From Dehalococcoidales bacterium (GTDB taxonomy: Bacteria; Chloroflexota; Dehalococcoidia; Dehalococcoidales; Fen-1064): a DNA stretch of 5,653 nt. Positions 1 through 4,353 of this stretch are shown in pieces; positions within the stretch are counted from its first letter, which is position 1; each line of letters starts with the position of its first letter. The notes under the pieces were generated by a model, which was not told the origin of the DNA, did no database searches, and saw nothing but the letters and a program-made list of their open reading frames with translations. A program made the translations under genes and the position numbers. The DNA lies in contig JAQTOJ010000135.1 in NCBI GenBank assembly GCA_028713395.1, positions 1-5,653 on the forward strand, given 5' to 3'.

Positions 1-347
1 GCGGTGCCTTTGACGTTCATGGTCGGGCCGCCGGAAGGCTGCCTTAAAGCGCCGCCGACGTTCTTGCCGCGTTTCCCCAGCCCTTCGATGAGGCCGAGCG
101 AAGTGGTGCTTTTCCCTTCACCCAGCGGGGTGGGGGTAATGGCGGTGACTTCAATATATTTACCATCGGGGCGGCTTTGCAGCCGGTCGATTATCTTCAA
201 GAAATCCAGTTTTGGGGTGCGGCCGAAAGGAATCATCTCTTCTTTCGCCAGACCCAATTTTGTGCGCCATTCCTCGGTGGAAGGTAGTTTTTCTTCCGCC
301 AGTTCGGCAATCTGCCAATCTTTCAATTTCGTTGCATCGTACGGCAC
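1..347 (-). CDS. fhs: Formate-tetrahydrofolate ligase, N-terminal part (truncated by window edge)
   Basis: ATP-dependent ligase that joins formate to tetrahydrofolate to give 10-formyl-THF; it is cytosolic and catalyses the formate-activating step of the Wood-Ljungdahl methyl branch. The 115 visible codons contain the family's N-terminal segment, and the P-loop-like stretch TPLGEGKSTT lies at residues 73-82 within ITPTPLGEGKSTTSLGL. It is followed by ALRQPSGGPTMNVKG (100-114), which matches the family's LREPSxGP block. The start is GTG at 347-345. It is chosen because a strong GAGGAGG lies 6 nt upstream and the protein then opens like the family (MPYDATKLKDWQIAELAEE). The family is about 550-560 residues, so roughly four fifths lies off the left edge. 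cooC is 36 bp upstream on the same strand, which suggests one operon. Oddity: Q replaces the usual E in LREPS, and TMNVKG replaces the usual FGxKG. Family call is secure; physiological direction (acetogenesis or formate oxidation) is not visible. Confidence 0.95.
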   Translation of the reverse strand, partial: MPYDATKLKDWQIAELAEEKLPSTEEWRTKLGLAKEEMIPFGRTPKLDFLKIIDRLQSRPDGKYIEVTAITPTPLGEGKSTTSLGLIEGLGKRGKNVGGALRQPSGGPTMNVKGT

Positions 348-353
348 AGCTTT

Positions 354-360
354 CCTCCTC
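354..360 (-). promoter_or_regulatory. Ribosome binding site deciding the fhs GTG start
   Basis: On the minus strand GAGGAGG lies 6 nt before the GTG at 347-345. It sits in the 36-bp gap between the cooC stop and fhs. It supports the GTG start, which a search restricted to ATG starts would miss. Confidence 0.85.
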
Positions 361-383
361 CAATTAACCTCGACAAAAGCGAT

Positions 384-1160
384 TTATATAGGCTTTTTCT
401 GCGATGTCAGTTTTTCAAAAATCCTTTTAACTTCCGTAATTGCCGGCGCGCTCGATTCCAGGATCGAGCGGTTCGCCAGGTCGGCGTTAATAATATCCAG
501 GTCGTAGGGGATGAATCCCAGGAATTCTTTCTGCGGCAGACTGGAGATAATGAATTGTTTCTGCGCATCGTTCTGTATTTTATTACCCACTACCGCCACG
601 TTTTTCAGACCCAGGTCGTCCGCCAGCTCGAAAATGCGTTGTGCCGTTTCCAGGCTGCGGCGTCCCGGCTCGACGACGATGATGAGCTTATCGATGCCTT
701 TGGCGGTGCCGCGGGTCAAGTGTTCGATGCCGGCTTCCATATCCAGAATGACGACATCCTTCCGCTGTAAAATAAGGTGAGAGATCAGGGCTTGTAAAAG
801 GGTGCCTTCCGGGCAATAGCAGCCGGTGCCGCCGCGCTTGATGCGTCCCATCAACATAAGTTTGATGCCGTTGTGTTTGGCGGCGAATTTTTCCGGCAGG
901 TCATCCACTTTGGGGTTGAGCTTGAAGAAAGAGCCGGAAACGCCGGGCTTGGCGCCCACTCTTTCCTCGATGAGTTCACTCATTTCGGAGATAGGGGTGA
1001 TTTTATCAGGATCGGGAAAACCGAGATTAGCGGCGAGATTAGCATCCGGATCAGCGTCTATCGCCAATACCGAGTAACCTGCCTGCGCAAAAGTTCTTGA
1101 TAATAAGGAAGCCAGTAATGTTTTACCGACTCCCCCTTTGCCGCTTATCGCAATCTTCAT
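384..1160 (-). CDS. cooC: CooC/AcsF-type ATPase for CODH/ACS nickel-site maturation
   Basis: A MinD/ParA-like P-loop ATPase of the SIMIBI class, 258 residues, a normal length for CooC. In characterised members an ATP-driven dimer binds Ni through a CxC motif and helps assemble the Ni-containing clusters of carbon monoxide dehydrogenase or acetyl-CoA synthase. Seen here: deviant Walker A GKGGVGKT at 7-14 with the signature lysine; the switch I-like DADPDANLAANLG at 35-47; the nickel-binding CYC at 114-116 inside GGTGCYCPEG; Walker B-like DVVILDMEAGIEHLTRG at 135-151; and the base-recognition-like VVGNK at 190-194. There is no membrane segment or signal peptide. It directly precedes fhs, so the pair probably forms part of a Wood-Ljungdahl operon. 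The ATG at 1160 places the P-loop at the N-terminus as in the family, although no clear Shine-Dalgarno precedes it. I cannot tell CooC (CODH) from AcsF (ACS) specificity from sequence alone. Confidence 0.93.
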   Translation of the reverse strand: MKIAISGKGGVGKTLLASLLSRTFAQAGYSVLAIDADPDANLAANLGFPDPDKITPISEMSELIEERVGAKPGVSGSFFKLNPKVDDLPEKFAAKHNGIKLMLMGRIKRGGTGCYCPEGTLLQALISHLILQRKDVVILDMEAGIEHLTRGTAKGIDKLIIVVEPGRRSLETAQRIFELADDLGLKNVAVVGNKIQNDAQKQFIISSLPQKEFLGFIPYDLDIINADLANRSILESSAPAITEVKRIFEKLTSQKKPI

Positions 1161-1252
1161 CGGGGTGTTTTTTTAATTCCGTGGATTGAGATTTTTACTT
1201 AGTAGGCTGGCAACGGGCTTTATCTGAATCCTTTACAGGCAGTATACTTTGA

Positions 1253-1281
1253 AGCATAACTGAAGCTAAAATAAAAGTCAA
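1253..1281 (-). promoter_or_regulatory. Probable sigma70-type promoter for cooC-fhs
   Basis: On the minus strand TTGACT (1281-1276) and TATGCT (1258-1253) are separated by exactly 17 nt. They match consensus at 5 of 6 and 4 of 6 positions. Predicted transcription starts near 1246, leaving an untranslated leader of about 85 nt before cooC. No riboswitch or clear leader hairpin was recognised in that leader. The promoter is inferred from sequence only. Confidence 0.45.
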
Positions 1282-1462
1282 TGAGTTTATCCGCAAAAAT
1301 ACCTATAATGCGGTGGTTTATTACCTTTGAAGGGATAATTACCAATTTCAAAACATAGATATATGTACCTGTTTTTCAGGGGAAAACATGTTGAATTTTT
1401 GTGACATTTTGGGGCAGCGGATTTGAGTGGATGATTTATTACATGCCGGAAGGTTGCTGGTG

Positions 1463-1551
1463 TTCACCTCCAATCTATTCCCCCTCGAGGAGAGAAAGAA
1501 AAAAGGGAAGTAATGAAGGAGAATGACAAGGGGGAAAATAGGATTGGTGAA
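1463..1551. repeat. Degenerate long inverted repeat in the cooC-trxA spacer
   Basis: The left arm, starting TTCACC (1463-1468) and ending TATTCCCCC (1476-1484), is mirrored by a right arm starting GGGGGAAAATA (1530-1540) and ending GGTGAA (1546-1551). Reverse-complementing the right arm gives TTCACC, AATC, TATT and CCCCC in the same order as the left arm, with indels of 1-3 bases. Between the arms lies a CCTCGAGG palindrome (1483-1490) and a purine-rich stretch. It looks like a decayed palindromic interspersed repeat or MITE-like remnant. No target duplication was identified. Confidence 0.4.
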
Positions 1552-1563
1552 GCCTGTTAACGA

Positions 1564-1596
1564 CACCGGAAATCATGAAAATAATCCACCGGAAAT
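1564..1596 (+). repeat. Paired 10-bp direct repeat just upstream of the trxA promoter
   Basis: CACCGGAAAT occurs exactly at 1564-1573 and again at 1587-1596, 23 bp apart start to start, about two helical turns. The second copy ends 3 bp before the -35 hexamer at 1600. This placement would suit a dimeric activator or a repressor touching the -35. No known regulator motif was recognised, so function is inference. Confidence 0.45.
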
Positions 1597-1599
1597 GTC

Positions 1600-1628
1600 T
1601 TGACAGTAAACATTCAGGGCATTACGAT
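1600..1628 (+). promoter_or_regulatory. Sigma70-type promoter for trxA
   Basis: A perfect -35 TTGACA (1600-1605), a 17-nt spacer and TACGAT (1623-1628, 4 of 6 to consensus). Predicted start near 1635 gives a leader of about 27 nt. A modest AAAAGG (1647-1652) lies 9 nt before the trxA ATG. Confidence 0.65.
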
Positions 1629-1661
1629 AAAGTCAGTAAAAAACGGAAAAGGTAACGGTTA

Positions 1662-1979
1662 ATGGTTAAAGAGATAAACGATATCGATTTTGAAAAATTA
1701 GTCATAAAATCAACGCAGCCGGTGCTGGTGGACATGTGGGCTACCTGGTGCGTGCCGTGTAAAATGGTCGCGCCGGTAGTGGAAAAACTATCCGGAAAAT
1801 ATGCAGGGAAGGTGCAGTTTTATAAAATGGATATCGACGCCAACCCGAAGACGACAGCGTCTTTTCGCGTGATGTCGATTCCGACGTTGCTGCTGTTCAA
1901 GAACGGGAAAGTGGCGGATATGGTGGTGGGGGCGGTGCCGGAAAGGACGCTGGCCAGCCACATCGATGCCATACTATAA
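1662..1979 (+). CDS. trxA: Thioredoxin with WCVPC active site
   Basis: Small cytosolic dithiol-disulfide oxidoreductase of the thioredoxin fold, 105 residues, typical of TrxA. The redox motif is WCVPC at 29-33 (Cys30, Cys33), preceded by LVDMWATW, where canonical proteins have LVDFWAxW. The cis-proline loop is SIPT at 72-75 (Pro74), and the later strand pair with the FKNGK turn is at 79-83. There is no signal peptide, lipobox or membrane anchor, which argues against a TlpA/ResA-type periplasmic protein. The substitution of valine for glycine in the canonical WCGPC motif is the one notable departure; it would be expected to affect redox potential or partner choice, but that is inference. No thioredoxin reductase gene is adjacent. 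The gene has its own promoter, and no clear terminator is seen before yebC 81 bp on, so read-through is possible. Confidence 0.93.
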   Translation: MVKEINDIDFEKLVIKSTQPVLVDMWATWCVPCKMVAPVVEKLSGKYAGKVQFYKMDIDANPKTTASFRVMSIPTLLLFKNGKVADMVVGAVPERTLASHIDAIL

Positions 1980-1985
1980 AAACCT

Positions 1986-2014
1986 TTGACCGTCAGTGCG
2001 CTGTTTGGTACAAT
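1986..2014 (+). promoter_or_regulatory. Sigma70-type promoter for yebC
   Basis: TTGACC (1986-1991), a 17-nt spacer and TACAAT (2009-2014), each hexamer 5 of 6 to consensus. The -35 begins 7 bp after the trxA stop. Predicted start near 2021 gives a leader of about 40 nt that contains the yebC Shine-Dalgarno. Confidence 0.65.
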
Positions 2015-2044
2015 TGATGTTTGGGTAATTAACCTGCGTATTTT

Positions 2045-2052
2045 GAGGAGGG
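2045..2052 (+). promoter_or_regulatory. Strong Shine-Dalgarno of yebC
   Basis: GAGGAGGG lies 8 nt before the ATG at 2061. It is among the strongest Shine-Dalgarno sequences in the window, comparable to the one before fhs, and fixes the start. Confidence 0.8.
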
Positions 2053-2060
2053 ACTGAAAA

Positions 2061-2816
2061 ATGTCCGGTCATAATAAGTGGAGTTCCATCAAACATCAAA
2101 AGGGCGCCAATGATGCCAAACGCGGCGCTATGTTCACCAAATTAACGCGTGAAATCATGATCGCCGTGCGGAAAGGCGGACCCAGCATCGATTCCAACTA
2201 TTCGCTGAGACTGGCCGTGCAGCGGGCGAAAGATACCCAGATGCCCTGGGAGAATATCAGCCGCGCGATCGACAGAGCCAGCGGCGCCGGTGAAGGCGCG
2301 CAGTTGATGGAAACCACTTACGAAGGTTACGGCCCGGGCGGCGCCGCCATACTGGTGATGACCCTTAGCGATAATAAGAACCGCACTGTCCAGAATGTGC
2401 GCAACGTTTTCCAACGCGGCGGGGGTAACATGGGTGAAGCCGGCAGCGTGGCCTGGATGTTCGACCAGAAGGGCGTGATCGTGGCTAAGACCGGCGATGC
2501 CGACCCTGATGAACTGGCGTTGAAAGTGATCGATGCCGGCGCGGACGACGTCACACCGGAAAAAGGCATTTTGACCATTTATACCGCTCCCGGGAAGCTC
2601 GAAGCCGTCCAGAAATCGTTGGAGCAGGACAAAATCGAAATCGAGTCCGCCGAAGTGCAGATGGTCCCGAAAACCATGCTCGACCTGGAAGAAAAACAGG
2701 CAGTGCAGAATTTGAAGCTGATGGAAAGACTGGAAGAGCTCGATGAAGCCCAGAAAGTCGCCAGCAATGTCAATTTCACCGATGCGGCGATTGCCGCTTA
2801 TCAGGCAGAAACGTAG
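2061..2816 (+). CDS. yebC: YebC/PmpR/TACO1 family protein
   Basis: A 251-residue cytosolic protein of the YebC family, full length (family about 240-250). It has the signature N-terminus MSGHNKWSSIKHQKGANDAK followed by RG and FTKLTREI, the MPWENISRAI segment at 61-70, the family core TYEGYGPGG at 86-94 and the GGNMGEAGSVAWMF block at 121-134. The acidic second domain (about 137-205) is followed by the C-terminal LEELDEAQ segment and a 15-20 residue tail (FTDAAIAAYQAET). Family members have been described as DNA-binding transcriptional regulators (PmpR, YebC) and, like mitochondrial TACO1, as translation factors that relieve ribosome stalling at proline-rich stretches. Which applies here cannot be read from sequence. 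In many bacteria yebC sits next to ruvC-ruvA, as here, but a terminator-like hairpin and a second promoter separate them. A long antisense frame (2142-2834) is a shadow of this gene. Confidence 0.95.
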   Translation: MSGHNKWSSIKHQKGANDAKRGAMFTKLTREIMIAVRKGGPSIDSNYSLRLAVQRAKDTQMPWENISRAIDRASGAGEGAQLMETTYEGYGPGGAAILVMTLSDNKNRTVQNVRNVFQRGGGNMGEAGSVAWMFDQKGVIVAKTGDADPDELALKVIDAGADDVTPEKGILTIYTAPGKLEAVQKSLEQDKIEIESAEVQMVPKTMLDLEEKQAVQNLKLMERLEELDEAQKVASNVNFTDAAIAAYQAET

Positions 2817-2875
2817 ACAGAAAAAAACAGTCAATTACCGCGGTATTGTCCGCAGCTCGTCAGGATACCAATTAG

Positions 2876-2925
2876 AGGGCAGGTTAACAGCAGCAAGCAG
2901 CTTGAAACCTGCCCTGACGTTTTTT
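2876..2925 (+). terminator. Probable intrinsic terminator after yebC
   Basis: AGGGCAGGTT (2876-2885) pairs perfectly with AACCTGCCCT (2906-2915) around a 20-nt loop, followed by GACG and then TTTTTT (2920-2925). The 4-nt gap between stem and T-run is filled if CGTC (2858-2861) pairs with GACG (2916-2919), with a 14-nt bulge. Alternatively CGTCAGG (2858-2864) can pair with CCTGACG (2913-2919), competing for the last three bases of the main stem. It would end yebC transcription and isolate ruvCA. Efficiency is uncertain because of the large loop. Confidence 0.6.
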
Positions 2926-2960
2926 GGGAAGATATTCGCTGAAAGATCGGTGAAAGGCAA

Positions 2961-2990
2961 AGAGATTCTTCACTGCGTTCAGTATGACAA
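2961..2990. repeat. Possible interspersed-repeat fragment before ruvC
   Basis: The stretch AGATTCTTCACTGCG (2961-2975), continuing GTTCAGTATGACAA (2977-2990), has the look of short intergenic repeats seen in many environmental anaerobe genomes, where similar strings end in AATGACA. A related GAATGACA occurs at 1521-1528. CGGTGAA (2948-2954) can pair with TTCACTG (2969-2975) with one G-T pair. Only one full copy is in this window, so repeat status rests on resemblance. Confidence 0.25.
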
Positions 2991-3000
2991 GATGAAAATA

Positions 3001-3009
3001 TGTTAAAAT
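3001..3009 (+). promoter_or_regulatory. Probable extended -10 promoter for ruvC-ruvA
   Basis: TGT followed by TAAAAT (3004-3009) fits an extended -10 element (TG-N-TATAAT, 5 of 6). The nearest -35-like string, ATGACA at 2984-2989, is only 14 nt away, so the TG extension would have to compensate. Predicted start near 3016 gives a leader of about 22 nt. Its location between the yebC terminator and ruvC supports a role. Confidence 0.4.
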
Positions 3010-3027
3010 CATTTCACTCTGATAGAA

Positions 3028-3032
3028 AAGGG
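3028..3032 (+). promoter_or_regulatory. Shine-Dalgarno favouring the internal ruvC ATG
   Basis: AAGGG ends 5 nt before ATG 3038 and overlaps the upstream GTG at 3032. It therefore serves ATG 3038 and cannot serve the GTG. Confidence 0.6.
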
Positions 3033-3037
3033 TGAAG

Positions 3038-3556
3038 ATGAGGGTAATGGGTATCGACCCCGGAACAATGATCGCCGGTTATGGAGTGGTGGACGCTGAA
3101 TCCGGAAACTACAATATGATAGTCTGCGGCGTGATTAAGGCTCCCCAGAAGTTGGCGCCGGCCGAACGGCTTTCCATCATGTACAAAGGTTTGTTGAAAA
3201 TCCTGAAAGAATACAAACCGGACGTCATGGCGGTGGAACACCCGTTTGTCGGGGCGAATGTCAGTTCGGCGCTGGCCATCGGGCGGGCGCAGGCGGTGGC
3301 CATGTTGATCGCCGCCAATAATGACATACCGGTCTACGAATATTCACCCGCCAAGATCAAGCAAAGCGTGGCCAGCTACGGCGCCAGTTCGAAGGAGCAG
3401 GTTCAACAGATGGTAAAAATCCACCTTAATTTATTACAGGTTCCAGAGCCTTTTGATGCCGCGGATGCGCTGGCGGTGGCGTTGTGCCATATCAATGAAA
3501 ACCACATCAACATTTTATTGGAAGAAAAACCCGTAAAGAAAAGGAGAACCCGATGA
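3038..3556 (+). CDS. ruvC: Crossover junction endodeoxyribonuclease RuvC
   Basis: Holliday-junction resolvase: a dimeric, Mg-dependent RNase H-fold nuclease that makes symmetric nicks in junctions held by RuvA-RuvB. From ATG 3038 the protein is 172 residues, the family's usual size, and opens MRVMGIDPGTMIAGYGVVD like other RuvC proteins. All four acidic catalytic positions are present: Asp7 (GIDPG), Glu67 (AVEHPF), Asp140 and Asp143 (FDAADALAVALCH). The FVGANVSSALAIGRAQAVA helix region (70-88) and SYGASSKEQVQQMV (113-126) are also typical. A GTG at 3032 would add two residues but is less well supported by the Shine-Dalgarno. The stop overlaps the ruvA start (ATGA), indicating translational coupling. 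The tail is basic (KPVKKRRTR). Confidence in function is very high. Confidence 0.97.
   Translation: MRVMGIDPGTMIAGYGVVDAESGNYNMIVCGVIKAPQKLAPAERLSIMYKGLLKILKEYKPDVMAVEHPFVGANVSSALAIGRAQAVAMLIAANNDIPVYEYSPAKIKQSVASYGASSKEQVQQMVKIHLNLLQVPEPFDAADALAVALCHINENHINILLEEKPVKKRRTR
3541..3546 (+). promoter_or_regulatory. Shine-Dalgarno of ruvA inside the ruvC end
   Basis: AAGGAG lies 6 nt before the ruvA ATG at 3553 and within the last codons of ruvC. It allows independent as well as coupled initiation of ruvA. Confidence 0.7.
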
Positions 3557-4134
3557 TTGCCAGTTTACAAGGTACGGTTGACGCCATCGGCGGCGATTTT
3601 TTGATTGTGAATGTTAACGGTGTCGGTTTCAAAGTGACCGTGAATACCTCGGTCTTGAGCGAGGGCGGAGTCATCGGGCGGGGGATCAAGCTGTTCACCC
3701 ATCTGCACGTGCGCGAAGACGACCTTTCACTTTACGGTTTCGCCAGTCCCGACGGGCTGCGGCTGTTCGACCTGTTATTGACGGTTTCCGGGCTGGGGCC
3801 GAAAACGGCCATGAACATGCTTTCCGGCATGAGCGCCGATGAGTTGACGATGGCAATCGCTTCCGGCAGCACGGAAATGCTGACTTCGATTCCGGGCATC
3901 GGCAAAAAAACCGCGGATAGATTGATACTGGAATTAAGAGATAAAGTGGGCGGCGTAATGATATCCACGGCCAGCGGGCGGGCAGCGCAGGAAAATGCGG
4001 ACGTGGTTTCAGCGCTGGTGTCGCTGGGGTATACCGTTTCCGAAGCATCGAGGGCGGTGGCGGCTTTACCGGCGGGCAAGAAGCTGGCTCTGGAAGAGAA
4101 GGTGAAGCTGGCGCTGCAGAGTCTGGGGGGATAA
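3553..4134 (+). CDS. ruvA: Holliday junction branch migration complex subunit RuvA
   Basis: Tetrameric junction-binding protein that recruits the RuvB motor and holds the four-way junction in square-planar form. It is 193 residues, full length. Domain I (about 1-63) is the OB-fold opening MIASLQGTVDAI with VNGVGFKV at 21-28 and HVREDDLSLYGF at 52-63. Domain II carries two helix-hairpin-helix motifs, around VSGLGPKTAMNML (78-90) and SIPGIGKKTADRLILEL (112-128). The alanine-rich linker (about 139-150) leads to the small C-terminal RuvB-binding domain (DVVSALVSLGYTVSEA, 150-165). The gene overlaps ruvC by four bases. ruvB does not follow: the next gene is uvrB after a 219-bp repeat-rich gap, so the RuvB motor must be encoded elsewhere. 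A shadow frame on the minus strand (3732-4265) is not a gene. Confidence 0.96.
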   Translation: MIASLQGTVDAIGGDFLIVNVNGVGFKVTVNTSVLSEGGVIGRGIKLFTHLHVREDDLSLYGFASPDGLRLFDLLLTVSGLGPKTAMNMLSGMSADELTMAIASGSTEMLTSIPGIGKKTADRLILELRDKVGGVMISTASGRAAQENADVVSALVSLGYTVSEASRAVAALPAGKKLALEEKVKLALQSLGG

Positions 4135-4138
4135 AGCT

Positions 4139-4180
4139 TTATCCCATCCCCCGCGAAAGTGGGGAACCAAATTGGGATAA
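4139..4180. repeat. Nested stem-loop 1 in the ruvA-uvrB spacer
   Basis: TTATCCCA (4139-4146) pairs perfectly with TGGGATAA (4173-4180). Inside it, CCCCGC (4149-4154) pairs with GTGGGG (4159-4164), one G-T pair, around a GAAA loop. It begins 4 bp after the ruvA stop. There is no T-run, so it is a poor intrinsic terminator but could protect the ruvCA mRNA 3' end. Confidence 0.55.
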
Positions 4181-4182
4181 TA

Positions 4183-4207
4183 CCTGGATTCCCTCTTTCG
4201 AGGGAAT
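4183..4207. repeat. Stem-loop 2 in the ruvA-uvrB spacer
   Basis: ATTCCCTC (4188-4195) and GAGGGAAT (4200-4207) form a perfect 8-bp stem with a TTTC loop, preceded by CCTGG. It resembles a widespread type of interspersed palindrome with a GGATTCCC-type arm around a short TTTC loop. Copies elsewhere in the genome cannot be checked here. Confidence 0.55.
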
Positions 4208-4225
4208 GGGGGTTTAGGTATAAAC

Positions 4226-4252
4226 ACTGGATCCCATGTCGCAGCACGGGAT
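4226..4252. repeat. Stem-loop 3 in the ruvA-uvrB spacer
   Basis: ATCCCATG (4231-4238) pairs with CACGGGAT (4245-4252) with a single A-C mismatch around a 6-nt loop. It is preceded by ACTGG, so the entry ACTGGATCCC parallels CCTGGATTCC of stem-loop 2. Likely a relative of the same repeat family. Confidence 0.5.
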
Positions 4253-4273
4253 TAAGTGAAGTCATTAGTACAT

Positions 4274-4302
4274 TTGAACTAGAAACGCCTTTGATTTATA
4301 CT
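4274..4302 (+). promoter_or_regulatory. Sigma70-type promoter for uvrB
   Basis: TTGAAC (4274-4279), a 17-nt spacer and TATACT (4297-4302, 5 of 6). Predicted start near 4309 gives a leader of about 45 nt. No recognisable SOS (LexA) box of the GAACnnnnGTTC or CTGT-n8-ACAG type overlaps it. Confidence 0.6.
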
Positions 4303-4308
4303 AAGAAA

Positions 4309-4350
4309 GCTGATAGCCATTGGCTAATAGCTATTAGCTAGAAGCTTAAA
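4309..4350 (+). repeat. Six degenerate tandem heptamers in the uvrB leader
   Basis: Reading in steps of seven gives GCTGATA, GCCATTG, GCTAATA, GCTATTA, GCTAGAA and GCTTAAA. All begin GC and five of six begin GCT. The tract starts at the predicted transcription start and ends 3 bp before the uvrB ATG, so it forms nearly the whole leader. It contains a perfect 16-bp palindrome, GCTAATAGCTATTAGC (4323-4338), and an alternative hairpin TAGCC (4314-4318) with GGCTA (4322-4326); the two share bases and are mutually exclusive. Only a weak AGAAG (4340-4344) serves as Shine-Dalgarno. Short tandem heptamers are known in intergenic DNA of some bacteria; a function here is unproven. Confidence 0.5.
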
Positions 4351-4353
4351 CGT

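Larger units (their letters stand above)
1161..1661. other. 501-bp divergent intergenic region between cooC and trxA
   Basis: No convincing gene is present: the only open frame of any length (1348-1566, minus) has low-complexity, unfamily-like content and lies over an inverted repeat. The region carries the probable cooC promoter, a small CCGCA/TGCGG stem (1291-1295 with 1309-1313), an isolated TATAAT (1304-1309) with no matching -35, a degenerate inverted repeat (1463-1551), paired 10-mers (1564-1596) and the trxA promoter. It is more AT-rich than the flanking genes, as expected for a two-way regulatory region. A small RNA cannot be excluded. Confidence 0.6.

Noticed and set aside
160..363. 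67-residue minus-strand frame starting before fhs
   Set aside because: It is a different frame over the fhs start; the real frame uses GTG at 347 and matches the Fhs family.
1304..1309. Perfect TATAAT on the plus strand
   Set aside because: No -35-like hexamer at 16-18 nt and no gene close downstream; the trxA promoter at 1600-1628 is far better.
1348..1566. 72-residue minus-strand open frame in the cooC-trxA spacer
   Set aside because: No family resemblance, no Shine-Dalgarno recognised, and it overlaps the inverted repeat; it is most likely chance openness in AT-rich DNA.
2142..2834. 230-residue minus-strand frame opposite yebC
   Set aside because: It is antisense to a full-length, clearly recognisable yebC and has shadow-like His/Phe-rich composition.
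2837..2925. T-box riboswitch remnant (TACCGCGG followed by CTCGTC and a T-run hairpin)
   Set aside because: The AGGGTGG part of the T-box sequence and any Stem I are missing, the upstream sequence is yebC coding DNA, and ruvC is not a tRNA or amino-acid gene. The ACCGCGGT is a simple palindrome.
3032..3037. GTG 3032 as the ruvC start
   Set aside because: The AAGGG Shine-Dalgarno overlaps it and is correctly spaced for ATG 3038, which also gives the typical RuvC N-terminus.
4274..4302. SOS (LexA) operator at the uvrB promoter
   Set aside because: I looked for GAAC-n4-GTTC and CTGT-n8-ACAG patterns and found neither; GAAC appears only as half of nothing symmetrical.
4159..4341. 60-residue plus-strand frame between ruvA and uvrB
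   Set aside because: It runs through hairpins and the heptamer tract and its sequence reflects those repeats; no ribosome binding site or family match.
4309..4350. CRISPR array
   Set aside because: Units are 7 bp, degenerate and contiguous with no spacers, and no cas genes are present.
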